Positions 10,701 through 22,344 of a DNA stretch of 64,000 bases are shown here, one piece after another; the stretch's first letter is position 1; every line of letters starts with the position of its first letter. The notes under the pieces were generated by a model. The model saw only the letters and a list, made by a program, of their open reading frames with translations, searched no databases and was not told where the DNA came from. The position numbers and the translations under genes were made by a program. The stretch is from contig JARZZO010000006.1 in NCBI GenBank assembly GCA_030544215.1, forward strand, positions 47,840,501-47,904,500, in the 5' to 3' direction. The DNA is from Zantedeschia hybrid cultivar (lineage: Eukaryota; Streptophyta; Magnoliopsida; Alismatales; Araceae).

Positions 10701-12207
10701 AGAATGGAAATTATTTGAGCAGGTTGTGGAATCTTCTTTCCGGGTGCCACGTGAGGATGATAGACCCGTGTTGGCCAGCTTGACTGTGAGGCCAGCTGTG
10801 TACCATGCTGTAATTGAGGCTCAGAGGGCAGACGCAGAATTACCGCAGATTCTCCAGAGACCAGAGGTGGAATTGTGGGATGACGACACAGTTAGATTCA
10901 GAGGTAGACTTTATGTCCCGGCCGAAGAGGACATACGTAGGAGTGTCCATGATGAGGCGCACCGTTCCAGATATGCAGTGCATCCCGGAACAACCAAAAT
11001 GTATCAGTGTTTGAGGAGGCACTTCTGGTGGCCTGGTATGAAGAATGATGTGGCTGAGTATGTGGCTAGGTGCATGACTTGTCAGCAGGTTAAAGCCGAG
11101 CATCAGAGACCTGGAGGGTTGCTGCAGCCCTTGCCGATTCCGGAATGGAAGTGGGAACACATGACTATGGACTTTGTGATGGGTTTACCTACATCCCCTA
11201 GCAGGAGAGACGCTATCTGGGTCATTGTTGACCGGCTGACCAAGTCGGCACACTTCCTAGCTATTAGGAAGGACTGGTCGGTCGGTAAGTTGGCCAAGTT
11301 GTTTGTAGATCGGATCATCTCTCTGCACGGGGTACCTTTGTCCATCGTATCAGATCGGGATCCGAGGTTCACTTCCAGGTTCTGGAAGAGTTTTCAGAAT
11401 GCCTTGGGTACTCAGTTGGCTTTCAGTTCGGCATACCATCCCGAGACTGATGGGCAGTCGGAGAGGACCATTCAGACTTTGGAGGACATGCTCAGGGTGT
11501 GTTGTTTAGACTAGGGAGGTTCTTGGGAGCAGCATTTGTCTACGGTGGAGTTTGCCTATAACAACAGTTATCATTCCAGTATCGGCATGGCGCCTTACGA
11601 GGCTTTGTACGGGCGACCGTGTCGATCTCCTCTATGTTGGTCTGAGATTGGTGAGAGACAGGTTGTAGGACCTGAGTTAGTTCAGCAGTGTACTGAGGTT
11701 GTCAGGACGGTACGCCAGAGGTTGACAGCAGCTCAGAGCAGGCAGAAGAGTTATGCTGATATCCGGAGGAGACCGCTTGAGTTTGAGGTGGGAGACCACG
11801 TGTTCCTCCGAATCTCACCCGCCAAGGGTGTGATGAGATTCGGGAAGCGAGGCAAGCTGAGTCCGCGATATATTGGACCTTTTCCCATTCTTGCTCGGAT
11901 TGGGGAAACCGCGTATCAGCTGGCCTTGCCACCCAGTCTTACAGGGGTACACGATGTGTTCCATGTTTCTTTGCTGAGGAAATATGTTCAGGATCCATCC
12001 TACGTCCTGGATTTTTCAGAGTTGGAGATTGCTGAGAACTTGTCTTTTCCAGAGTTTCCAGTTCGTATTGAGGATCGCAGGGAGCAAGTCCTTCGAAACA
12101 AGATTGTACCTTTGGTCAAGGTGATTTGGCAGTACCGCTCCGGGGGCGAGGCAACCTTGGAGCGTGAGGACGAAATGCGGGAGCAGTTTCCTTACCTTTT
12201 CTCGTAA
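7702..12207 (+). pseudogene. Gag-Pol polyprotein of gypsy G, three premature stops
   Basis: This is one continuous frame of 1502 codons including the terminator. It starts at the ATG at 7702, shortly after the leader, and ends with TAA at 12205. Gag: capsid-type domain at residues ~60-200, then a Ser/Gly-rich linker and a zinc knuckle CYTCGQQGHVARFC near 332. Protease: DSGASHSF near 397 and DIILGMDWL near 466. RT: FVDD near nucleotide 9900. RNase H: YSDAS and TDHKSLKY. Integrase: H-H-C-C finger (HPGTTKMYQC to CMTCQQ), acidic residues in VDRLTKSAH, SDRDPRF and DGQSERT. The C-terminal tail has VKVIWQYRSGGEATLEREDE, a chromodomain-like motif. Premature stops are TGA at 9547, TAG at 9730 and TAG at 11512; all three are in frame, with no frameshift. 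The first lies inside the RT N-terminus, not at a gag-pol boundary, so programmed readthrough is unlikely. Confidence 0.95.
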
Positions 12208-12279
12208 GTTATCCTGTGAACTTGTATATCTATGCTTTGTCTTGGTTAATTCTAACAGGCAATTTCGGGGGCGAAATTC

Positions 12280-12296
12280 TTTTAAGGGGGGGAGAA
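12280..12296 (+). promoter_or_regulatory. Polypurine tract, gypsy G
   Basis: TTTTAAGGGGGGGAGAA directly precedes the 3' LTR. The purine run is the usual primer of plus-strand DNA synthesis. Confidence 0.9.
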
Positions 12297-14825
12297 TGTA
12301 AGGAGTGAGGCTTTCGGATCCGATTTTCGGGGTTGGACCCTGCAATTCAGACTCTAGTGGGGCTGAGACTCTGCATTGATTCCCGTCGAGCGGGCTCGAC
12401 GCGGTTTAAACGGCGTCCAACAATGCTGACGCGTTTTATCCTGTGCCACGTGGGCTGGCTTTGGGTCGCGAGAGTACGGCCCTGACATGTCGCCTGAACG
12501 GCGTCTGTGAGGCACGACGCCTTTCATACTGCGACTCTGGGTTGTCAGAGTACGGCGCCAGTCTTATCGACTGAACGGCGTCTTTCATGGAAGACGCGTT
12601 TCAGACCTCTGTCAGAGCGTTGCAGAGGGTTGTCAGAGCAGCCGTCACATCGACTGATAGGCGTCCGTACATCTCGACGCGTTTCAGCCAGTCTCTGGTT
12701 AACCCCGAGAGCCCTCCTTCTTTCTCTCATTTGCTCCTCCTTCTCTCTTTCTCTCCTTCCTTCCGGCGACTCCGACATCGACCCTTCGTCCTTCCCTCCA
12801 CTCCAACACTTCCCTACCTCTCACCTCTACCACCACCACTTCCTTCGCGGCGTTCCATTCTCCGGACGGCGGCCGACGTCCCGGCGGAGTGGCGGCGTCT
12901 TCGAGGGTACCGGCGGCGGTCTGCGGTGCGGCGGGTTGGAGGCACGGAGCTTGGAGGAGTTCAAGAACCGGTAGGGTGACGGTTCCCACAGTGTTGTGTT
13001 CTAAATCATGTTTTTCCCCATTTAAAGCATGCTATGGATCGATGGTTTTGGGGTAGAATGAGCATGTTAGGGGGTTTTTCCTTGATGGGAATGGGAGTTT
13101 CTGTGATGAGAATTCTTGATACTTTGGTTGCCCTCTTTCCCCTCTGTTTTGGGGCTTTTTCGGGGTATTTGGGGTTAAGGGAGGAACCCTCGGATCGAAC
13201 CAGGGAACCAGGTTTCTGGCGCTAAACGGCGTCGTGCCTGGTCGACGCCTTTCAGAAGGACGTCAGGGCAGTACGACGCCTTTTAGGACAGAAATCCCCC
13301 TGTTCGAGGTTTCAGGAGTCAGGGACTCTGGCGCTAAATGACGTCATGGATGGACGACGCCTTTCAGAAGGACGTCGGGCCATCATGACGCCATTTAGGC
13401 AGGAAATCACCCCGACTCAGGGACTCAGTTCGATGATTCGGGGAATAAAAGACGTCATGGGTGGGCGACGCGTTTTGGAATAGCGTCGAGACACCATGAC
13501 GCCTTTTAAGGCAGAAATCCCTCGATTAATGTTTTCTGGAATTCCTGGTTTTTCAGCGTGAACGGCGTCTGAGGATGTTGACACCTTTTAAAAGGCGACC
13601 ACTGGTGTCGACGCCTTTTAGGCCAGATTCTGAGGCCGGTGTTTCATGAACCAGTTTAGGGCGTTTGAATGGCGTTGGCCTAGGGCGACGCGATTCAAGC
13701 CAGAACTACATTAATCCATGCCAATAAAATGTGTTTACACTGCTAGATAGTCGGTTAATGCATACACTTAGTATACTCGATTTGATGAACTCTTCGTGAC
13801 CGGATGGCACTGCGTTGTGTGTCGTGCGACCGTGGACTTCCTCCATGACCGGATCGCACCATGCCGTGTTTTATGTTTCGGTGGACCTAGAGTGACAGTT
13901 GTAGCGTTCTACACCCTGTGTCGGTGCGGAGAGACACAGCGCTGACGGGGGCAGTGGCGGGGTGACGCCTAGTAGAGAGGGTCACCTGGTGAACCCCGGG
14001 GTTAGCTAGCTTGTACCGGTGTCGGAGAGGTACCGTTGGAGTGTCACTCGTGCTGGGGGAAGGAGTAACCACCTGAGCCAGTTGGGCCGGAGTAGCCAGC
14101 GTGCTATCCGAGGGGTTACTGTTTGGTCTCAGCGGGCCGGTGTTTGCTGAGGGAAGGAGTGACCGCCGAGGTGGCCCGTGTGCTATCCGAGGGGTTACTG
14201 TTTGGTCTCAGCGGGTCGTTGTTTTTCCCACTCTCGTTGTGAAGTTGACGTGTTTTAAGGATACGCCGAATTACGAGTTTCCTGATAGATTGGAATCATG
14301 CATATTAGCTATACTTTGAATGCATGTGATTCGTATTAAGATGTAGGCATGGAAATCATTGTCTCTTCATGGTTATTATATCCCTGCTGTACTTTTCACT
14401 TGTGGGTGTGTGTGTGTGTGGGCAGTGGGGATCGAAGGATCCCTATTGAGTCTTTTCGTTGAGACTCACCCCTGCGGCTTTCAGGTGAGGACTCCAGGCA
14501 GACCTAGCGAGGGTTGTGCGGCTGAGTGCTGAGCGTCGTCGACTGTTGTTCCGGGGTATGCCCCAATGTAGTTGTTATCTTTATTTCTGGCCTGTATGTA
14601 TAATCATTTCTTTTCTGTTGGAGTATGTAATTATTTGCTGTATCGAGTCGCACTGTAATAACTTTTAATTTCTACATTTTCCCTTCAATTCAATGCGATG
14701 TGAATGGATAGCTTAGTTAATTATTTATTTCCCAGACTTACTCGGATCCTGGTTTGGTTACAAGTTAATGATTCGGTACCCATTTAGTAATCGGATCCCC
14801 GATTATAGGGTGGCGGGTCGTTACA
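12297..14825 (+). repeat. 3' LTR of gypsy G
   Basis: It begins TGTAAGGAGTGAGG and ends GGCGGGTCGTTACA, followed by the target duplication CTGCG. It is nearly identical to 5047-7544 apart from scattered single-base changes, the 32-bp segment missing on the left and a one-base run difference. Confidence 0.93.
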
Positions 14826-14830
14826 CTGCG

Positions 14831-15482
14831 AGTCCTGAATTTCATATTTAAATGTATCGGATTAAGCTTAGAGGACGGGATCTTCTGAAGACACCTCTGG
14901 AGGATGGACTCGCATCAAATGGAACCAGTGTTGTTGTTTTCACATTAGGATTCTATTATGGATCATCGTTTGGCTCCGATGATTCCATAATAGCTTAAGC
15001 AGTCCATGATCATCCCTATTTAATGTTTCTGCATATATGTGATATTTGTGGTCTATGCTATCATATATATATTTCTATTAAGTATAATGATACTTCAAAT
15101 CGAAATACTATTGATAGTCCGATTTTTATAAATCAAATCAAAAACCCTCTTTTAAAATTTAAGTTGTAAACGTAAGATATTCAGAATAATCCACGTAACC
15201 CACTATCATTATTGATCTTAGGATAATTCTTATCTCAAATGGATTTGTTGTGCTACCACAAGTTCTATTTGATTTAGAAATTAACCTAGGTCTACGACAT
15301 GTGATGTCATTAAGATGAATGGACAAATAGTGTAGTTTTGTTGTGCTACCACAAGGATTGCACTATGAATTCATGTCATCTAAGTAATGATAGATAAACT
15401 TAACTGAATCATTTGATTTGTTGTGCTACCACAAGGTGATTCTGATTCAGGGACCTAAGTCCATTCTGAATCACCTAAGTCC
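14831..15482 (+). other. Leader of copia A, right part, with three hairpins
   Basis: This continues A's leader after the gypsy insertion. Three hairpins lie at 15235-15272, 15327-15366 and 15404-15450, each with the apical phrase TTGTTGTGCTACCACAAG. The lower stems differ but pair (TCAAAT with ATTTGA, ATAGTG with CACTAT, CTGAATCA with TGATTCAG). The fourth hairpin seen in element B is absent because of a deletion that also took the start of gag. At the junction the phrase CCTAAGTCCATTCTGAATCA is repeated. Confidence 0.75.
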
Positions 15483-18400
15483 ATGGAACATGATAACATG
15501 GAACCTAAGTCCATTCTGAATCACCAACAAGAGTTGTTTGGTGAACAATCCAGAACAGAAAGATATGAGATATCTAAGAAAGTATTTAGGACCAGAATGA
15601 GCGAGGGCACATCTGTGCAAACTCATGTGCTCAAGATGATAGAATGGATTGAGAGGCTTGCTGTGCTTGGCTTTGTTATGAACAATGACCTAAGCATCGA
15701 CTTAATCCTACAGTCCCTTCCAGATTCATTTTCACAATTCATTATCAACTTCAATATGAACAAAATTGAAGTTATACTGGCTGAGCTGCTCAACATGTTG
15801 AAGACAGCAGAAGGCACTATCCAGAAAGATAAGCCAAATGTAATACTTGTTGGTAAGACCAACAAGAAAAGAAAAGTTGGACAGACCTTTAAGAAAGGTA
15901 AGCCTAAGAAGCTAGTGAAAAGCAAACCGGCGGTTCAAAAGGACAAAGCTAAAGTCAATGATAAAGGTCAGTGTTTCCACTGCCATAAAGAAGGTCATTG
16001 GAAGAGAAACTGCAAGATTTATCTAGCAAAAAAAGCAAAGGAGAAGCTTGGTGAAGCTTCAGGTATTCTCAAGATCGATCTTAACTTGTCTTATAGAGAA
16101 TCAACATCTTGGGTATTAGATACTGGATGTGTTTCTCATATCTGCAATAACTTGCAGGTGCTAACAAGTAAAAGAAGTTTGAACCGCGGAGACGTGGATC
16201 TGAGGCTCGGGAATGGAGCAAAAGTTGCTGCGTTAGCTGTGGGGACAGTAAGACTTCAGATGCCGTCAGGAGACTCATTGGAACTGATAGATTGTTATTA
16301 TGTTCCAACCATTATTAGGAATATCATATCTATTTCATGTTTAGATAAACAAGGATATTCTATGAAACTAGAGAATAAAGGTTGTTCCATTTATCAAGGA
16401 GACAAATTGTTTGCTTCCGAATATTTATTGAATGGATTATATTTACTTGATATTTCATATGATGTTTGTCTGGTAAATAAATCTCTTGAACGCTTAGATA
16501 AGGATGTGAATAATTCGTACCTATGGCATTTTAGGTTAGGTCATATAAATGAGAACAGGATCATAAGGTTGCAGAAGAATGGATATCTTGATCCATTTGA
16601 TTATGAATCATTTGCAACCTGTGAAGCTTATCTCATGGGAAAAATGACCAAAGCTCCATTCTCTGGACATGGAGAAAGAGCTAAGGACTTATTGGAACTA
16701 ATACATAGTGATGTATGTAGTCCAATGTCCACTCATGCTATGGGTGGTTACTCATATTTTGTTTCATTTACAGATGATTTCTCAAGATATGGCTACATAT
16801 ATTTAATGAAATATAAGTCAGAAGTCTTTGAAAAATTTAAAGAGTTAAAAAATGAAGTTGAGAACCAGACTGGAAAGAGTATCAAAACTCTTCGATCAGA
16901 TCGAGGGGGTGAATACTTAAGTACAGAATTCACACAATATCTTAAGAATAATAGTATTTTGTCTCAGTGGACTCCTCCCTATACACCACAATTAAATGGT
17001 GTATCGGAAAGGAGAAATCATACTCTATTAGATATGGTACGATCAATGATGAGTTATACCAAACTTCCAATCTCTTTATGGGGATATGCAATGTTGACTG
17101 CTGCATATCTATTGAACAAAGTTCCCAGTAAGTCAGTATCTTCCCCTCCATATGAGATATGGAAAGGAAAGAAACCAGACTTTAAGCATGTTAGAGTCCG
17201 GGGATGTCCTGCACATGTCAAAAGACATGATCCAGACAAACTGGATTCCAGGACAGAGAAATGTAGATTTGTGGGATATCCAAAAGAGACTTTTGGATAT
17301 TATTTCTATCAGCCCAGCGATCAAAGGGTGTTTGTCGCAAAAAGAGTTGTCTTCTTAGAGAAAGAATATCTTTCAAAAGAAGACAGTGGGAGCAAGATAG
17401 AACTGGAAGAAATTCTAGACTCACAAATCAACACTAGTTCATCTACTGAACCATTGACTCAAGAACTTGTTCAAGATGATACACAAAAGGTTTGTAGATC
17501 AGGTAGAGTGCCTAAGCAGCCTGAAAGATATGTTGGATATATCGATGATGGTAAGCCAAAAGTGCACTTAAATGAGGATGATGATCCTCAAACCTACCAA
17601 GAAGCCATAAATAGTCAAGAATCAGAAAAATGGCAAGAAGCAATGAATTCTGAAATTTAGTCCATGTATGCTAACCAAGTTTGGAACTTGGTTGATCTGC
17701 TAGAAGGTATAATACCTATTGGCAGTAAATGGATCTTTAAAAGAAAGATCGAGGCAGATGGACAGATTGACACATACAAGGCAAAGCTGGTAGCAAAAGG
17801 ATATCATCAAAGGCAAGGCATTTACTATGACGAAACCTTTTCTCCAGTTGCCATGATTAAGTCAATCAGAATACTTCTTGCAATCGCTGCATTCTATGAT
17901 TATGAAATATGGCAAATAGATGTGAAAACAACATTTCTTAACGGGAACCTTCAAGAAGACGTGTATATAATACAACCTGAAGGATTCACTTCCAAAGAAC
18001 ATTCAAGCAAGGTATGCAAGCTGCAAAGATCCATCTATGGATTAAAGCAGGCATTCCGAACTTGGAACTTAAGATTTGATGAAGCAATCAAATCTTATGA
18101 CTTCATTAAGAATGAAGATGAACCTTGTGTATACAAAAAAGCTAGTGGGAGCGCAGTTACCTTTTTGGTACTTTACGTTGATGACATTCTACTCATAGGA
18201 AATGATGTACGAATGTTGTCATCAGTAAAGACTTGGTTATCCAAAAACTTCTCCATGAAAGATTTGGGAGAAGCATCCTATATTCTGGGAATAAGGATCT
18301 ATAGAGATAGGTCCAAAAGGATGCTTGGCTTATCCCAATTTATGTACATAGATACCATAGTCAAAAAGTTTGGCATGGAAAATTCCAAGAGAGGCCTCGT

Positions 18401-19160
18401 TCCAATGAGGCATGGAATTTATCTTTCTAAAGAAATGTCTCCCAAGACACCTGAAGAGAGAGCATACATGGATAGAGTTCCTTATGCCTCGGCAATAGGA
18501 TCTATCATGTATGCAATGCTATGCACTAGGCTTGATGTGGCACACCCACTAAATGTCACTAGTAGATATCAGGTTGATCCAGGTGAGGAACACTGGAAGG
18601 CGGTGAAATGTATCCTTAGATACTTAAGAAGGACTAAGGATCTATTTCTCGTTTATGGAGGAAACGACTTGGAACTTCGAGGGTTTACTGACTCGAGTTT
18701 CCAGTCGGATATGGATGATAGCAAATCCATATCTGGATTTGTATTCATGTTAAATGGAGGTGCACTAAGTTGGAAAAGTTCCAAACAAGAAACAACTGCA
18801 GATTCGACGACCGAAGCAGAATACATTGCTGCAGCTGAAGCGGCCAAGGAGGCGGTTTGGATGAAGAAGTTCATCTCGGCACTTGGAGTAGTTCTAAGCA
18901 TTTCAGATCATGTTCCATTATTGTGTGACAACAATGGGGCAATAGCTTAAGCGAAGGAGCCAAGATCACATCGGAAGTCAAAGCACATTCTGAGACGATT
19001 TCATCTGATTCATGAGATCATCGCCCGATGAGATATAGTAGTTGAGAAAGTCTCATCTGAAGATAATGTAGCAGATCCCTTGACTAAGCCATTGTCTCAA
19101 AACAATTTAGAATGTCACCTTAAATCTATGGGACCTAGACACATGGGTGATTGGCTATAG
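15483..19160 (+). pseudogene. Gag-Pol polyprotein of copia A, 5'-truncated, three stops
   Basis: One frame runs to the natural TAG at 19158. The ATG at 15483 lies in rearranged sequence; by comparison with element B about 530 bp, including the true start of gag, is missing. Domains: C-terminal half of gag, zinc knuckle CFHCHKEGHWKRNC near 15972, protease LDTGCVSHIC near 16115, pre-integrase finger YLWHFRLGH near 16520, integrase core with HSDVCSPMS, RSDRGGEY and NGVSERR, RT with DVKTTFLNG and YVDD near 18175, RNase H with FTDSSF and TEAEYIA. Breaks are TAG at 17658, TAA at 18948 and TGA at 19029, all in frame. One cysteine usually present after the pre-integrase finger reads Tyr (CEAYLMGK; element B has CEACLMGK). 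Confidence 0.93.
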
Positions 19161-19163
19161 TCC

Positions 19164-19174
19164 AAGTGAGAGAA
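19164..19174 (+). promoter_or_regulatory. Polypurine tract, copia A
   Basis: AAGTGAGAGAA lies directly before the 3' LTR; element B has AAGTGGGAGAA at the same place. It is the expected plus-strand primer. Confidence 0.8.
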
Positions 19175-20759
19175 TGTTAGAATTGGGTGGCCTCAAAGCC
19201 AATCATTGTACATTCTAGTTCAAATTATTAATAAAGGCAATTATTTCTTCATTTATAGTTCTCGCAAATTAACTATCATGATGAAGGTCCGTAGACAAAT
19301 GTATGGGATATTGAATCATGATGAGATCATGATAGTGAGATCAATATCCTCAGTCAATTGTCTTAAACAGTTCTCGATCATAGGATATTTGAGATGGACA
19401 TTAAATATCCGATAAGATCGACACAAGTTATGTCTGCTCATGTGATGAGGGTGAATGATCTCACATTCACTCGTGTGGTGACACTAAGACAAACATGTGG
19501 GTGCTCATTAGAGAATGAGTTCACTGAACAGACCCAAATAAGAATTCCTGGATGGTAATTATACCTATTAGTCAACCAGGGAATTCAATCGTTCCAGTAG
19601 CACAGTTGGTCCTTTGACCTGAGTCACCAATGATACCTTGTTTGTGGACCATTGTATCTTGATTCTCTGACTTGTGGACTTTAACCATTAAGTCCACCAT
19701 AATCGGTCTTTCAGATACAGTGGAAAGCTTGCGAAGGTAATTGAGTGAACAACAAGGGATCACTCACTCTTGGTATAAGACTGGAGAGATAATGTCCCAT
19801 GGATGTGTACACAGAAATCCCTGGCCAGGGTCAAATGAAAGAGATGTCTTTCTAGATATTAACTGAGTACTGGAATCCATCTGGATAATGCGATAGAGGG
19901 TTTGACTATAAAACCATACCCTTGCGTTATTGGGACATTACATGAGTGAAGGATTATATCTATGCGGTATCTGCAGACGGAAAGGTTCAATTGAAGGGAA
20001 CAATATCCCTTATATCTTATGGGATCGTGAGGTAGTGTTTGGTGCTGTTCATGATCAGAAGGCCGAGTGAATTAATCATCAGATGATAATCCACTTGTTT
20101 ATTAAATTAATCATTTAACATATGATGTTTAAATGTTAATTAATAAATATTAAACTCAAGAAATAGTTCTAAGTTTAATGGGCCTGCAACCGGACTGATA
20201 TATGGGCCTAGAGGGTCACACACATAAGAGTTCTCGTCAGACGGTGAGAGACGTTAAATTTCATGCTTATCTGGGTTTTTATGAAAAGCCGCAGGATAAA
20301 CATGAAGATTTAATGGAGAATCATCCAAGGCCAAACTCTTGGATAATCATGAGGATTAATCTTTATGCTTATCCTTATTTCTAGATAAGGAGGGCCAAGG
20401 GGAAGGGGTAAAAAGTTGGTTGGAAAAATTTTACACCCCAGATTCTTTCTCCTCTCTCTCTCTCCTTCTCTCTCTCTTGGAGTAGATCTGTCTCTCTCCG
20501 CGCTTGGTAGATTTGAGATGTGGTCGGAGCACTCAAGTCGAGGAGGAAATCGTGTCTGCAGCGGGAACTCATGTGGATACCTCTAGAGATCGTGCGCGTG
20601 CGCGATTACCGAGTCGGAATCATCTACGGGAGATTCGAAACCCCGCAAAGGTGAAGAACCGTTCTTCCCGCGTTTATTATAATGTCTGTTTTACGATCCC
20701 AGCAGCCGATACATAGGAATCGATTTTATTCTTCGCTGCGTTCTTGTCGATTCCTTACA
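19175..20759 (+). repeat. 3' LTR of copia A
   Basis: It starts TGTTAGAATTGGG, ends TTCCTTACA and is followed by the GAATT duplication. It is close to 2024-3610. It has a mutated TATA box (TAGATAA near 20382) and has lost the ATG of the small LTR frame. Confidence 0.93.
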
Positions 20760-20764
20760 GAATT

Positions 20765-21273
20765 CGAGTAAGTCTATAACTAAGCATATAATCAATGAAA
20801 CTGACATCATATAAACTAAATAAATTCAGTTGTTGGCGGAAATTTAGATAGTGCTTATTGGTAACATTTTCATTATTTGTTATCATCAAAATATAGAAGT
20901 TAAATGAATATACAAATTTCTCAACATGCAAGCAATTAATGAATGAAAATGGTTTTTTAGACCTTTTTTTTTGTGTCGAGTCTTAGTGGGTAGGAAACTT
21001 GCTTAAGGAGTTTATGGTTCATATGGGCTAAGGTAGGGAAATGGGCCCTAATCTTTATTGGGCACGAGCCTGCCTTTGACCCCTTCTGCTAGTCGAGAGA
21101 AGTCCTAATTCTTCCATGGTACTCTTGGTCTCTTGATGTGTCTGCTATCTTGAGGAGTAAGAAGTAACTATTTGCTGGGCAAATGCCCGCTGGCACCCCC
21201 TTTTACCGGTTTCAAAATGACACGAAGTTTAAAGTTTTAGTCAATAGGTTGTTGTATATATGTAGGCGAGGAG
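20765..21273. other. AT-rich stretch, no gene recognised
   Basis: This continues the DNA interrupted by copia A at 2018. I see no open frame or family motif. It lies where the 3' LTR of the minus-strand element F would be expected, and part of it may be that LTR, but no terminal motif or second copy is visible to confirm this. Confidence 0.4.
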
Positions 21274-22123
21274 ATGGCTGTGACTCGTTCATGCATAGTT
21301 AGATATCACTCAGAGGATATGAGAGTGTTTGAAGCTCGTCGTGCCATGAGGCCTTCAAGGGTCATGGCTGAATTTCTTACTGATCTTTAGGCAACTTATT
21401 ATATTTTGAGCAGGTTCCAGTTCATTGCTCTGTCACTCGTAGATCATCTTTTTTCCAAGAGGCCTGGTTTATGGCTTGTGTGGCCATGTTTGAAGCAATT
21501 TTCCACTTACCTGTCCCTCCTTTATTGAGGAGTTGCTTCGGGTCTTCTAGATTGCTCCTCCCAACTATTGCCCAATTCATGATGGTCTTGGGGTTTGCCA
21601 ACTTCATCCAATACATGGGTCATCTTGCGGTCACAGTAGACATGTTTCACCATGTTTATCCTGCACGACACTATGTTGTTCTACGTGCATGTGGGTTCGT
21701 CTAGTTTGAAGCCAGGGACTGGTCTTCTTTGTCACTAAGTTTAGGGTTTCCCTCCGCGGGGTGGAAAGACTTTTTCTTCTAGGTTGAGGGTCCACCTGCA
21801 TGGGAATGGCCTTATGTCTTTTTGAGATTTACCTGTAGGTCTCCCTCTTGAGCAGGGGATAACCTTGCTTCCTTATGTCGATGCACATACACTCACCCTT
21901 CTTTCGGTGGGTCCTCCGATCACTGTGGGTCCTTTTACTTTCGAGGTAGCATTATGGCGATCGGGATTGGCTCCACCAGGTAAGTTTGTCCTTTGTTTTT
22001 CATATGTATTCACGGTCGTCTGATCGAGTTTAACTTTCCTTTTTTCACATGACTATTTCAGATGAGCCATCGGAGGAAGGAGGATCGCAAAGGGCTCGTT
22101 ATGCTGAGCATGAAAGCGGATGA
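21274..22123 (+). pseudogene. Antisense Transposase_28-like gene of Tat-type element F
   Basis: Degraded plus-strand frames resemble the plant 'putative gypsy type transposon' (Transposase_28) family. Key phrases are IFHLPVPPLLRSCF, where the second frame reads the usual helix-rich core, and GWKDFFF followed one codon later by VEGPPAWEWPY, the signature Gly-Trp-Lys region. The 5' part (ATG at 21274) is in a different frame from the core at 21450-21850, and there are in-frame stops (21388 region, 21702, 21778), so the gene is broken. A GT-AG intron appears at 21980-22061, after which a short exon ends at TGA 22121. The gene lies antisense and 3' to F's integrase, a position where extra antisense ORFs are known in Tat-lineage gypsy elements. 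The function of such proteins is not established. An independent plant transposon-like gene is the alternative. Confidence 0.6.
21980..22061 (+). other. Apparent intron in antisense gene
   Basis: The 5' site CCAG/GTAAGT and the 3' site CTATTTCAG/AT, with a T-rich run before it, fit plant introns. Removing 82 nt joins a frame ending LAPP to one beginning DEPSEEGG. This is inferred from sequence only. Confidence 0.5.
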
Positions 22124-22344
22124 TCTCTGTGATTTTCTATTACTTTGCTTTTTTTGCTTTGTAACGATCATGTAAGTCGATCGTGCACTTGTAACGAGCA
22201 TATCTTTATATGAAGGAATCGATTATTTTAGCATATTACTCCCCCTTCTTCTCCCAACTGAACCGGCTATGTTGTGTATGGACAACTTAGGCTGGTTGGT
22301 ACATTTCATCAACTTGCATATCTATCACTGTGAATGTTCAAATA

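Larger units (their letters stand above)
5047..14825 (+). mobile_element. Gypsy element G (Tekay/Del-like chromovirus), inserted in copia A
   Basis: This is a full-length Ty3/gypsy retrotransposon. LTRs of 2498 and 2529 bp start TGTAAGGA and end CGTTACA, and the target duplication is CTGCG (5042-5046 and 14826-14830). The uninterrupted site is seen in element B near 53437 (GGACCTGCGAGTCC), confirming both ends. Domain order is gag, protease, RT, RNase H, integrase, then a chromodomain-like tail, as in chromoviruses. The LTRs look nearly identical by eye, so the insertion is the youngest or among the youngest here, yet the coding frame has three stops. The LTR length and the C-terminal motif favour the Tekay/Del group. 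Confidence 0.95.
2024..20759 (+). mobile_element. Copia element A (Angela/BARE-like), interrupted by gypsy G
   Basis: This is a complete-ended Ty1/copia retrotransposon. LTRs of 1587 and 1585 bp begin TGTTAG and end CTTACA, and the insertion is flanked by the 5-bp duplication GAATT (2019-2023 and 20760-20764). Domain order in the polyprotein is gag, protease, integrase, RT, RNase H, which is diagnostic of copia. The primer site matches initiator tRNA-Met. Gypsy element G interrupts the leader at 5047-14825. The element is dead: the start of gag is deleted and three stops break the remaining frame. It is closely related to element B (50332-59868), which shows the same leader without G. The Angela/BARE assignment rests on protein motifs such as YVDDILLIGND and ADPLTKPLSQ and on LTR length, and is less certain than the copia call. 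Confidence 0.93.
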
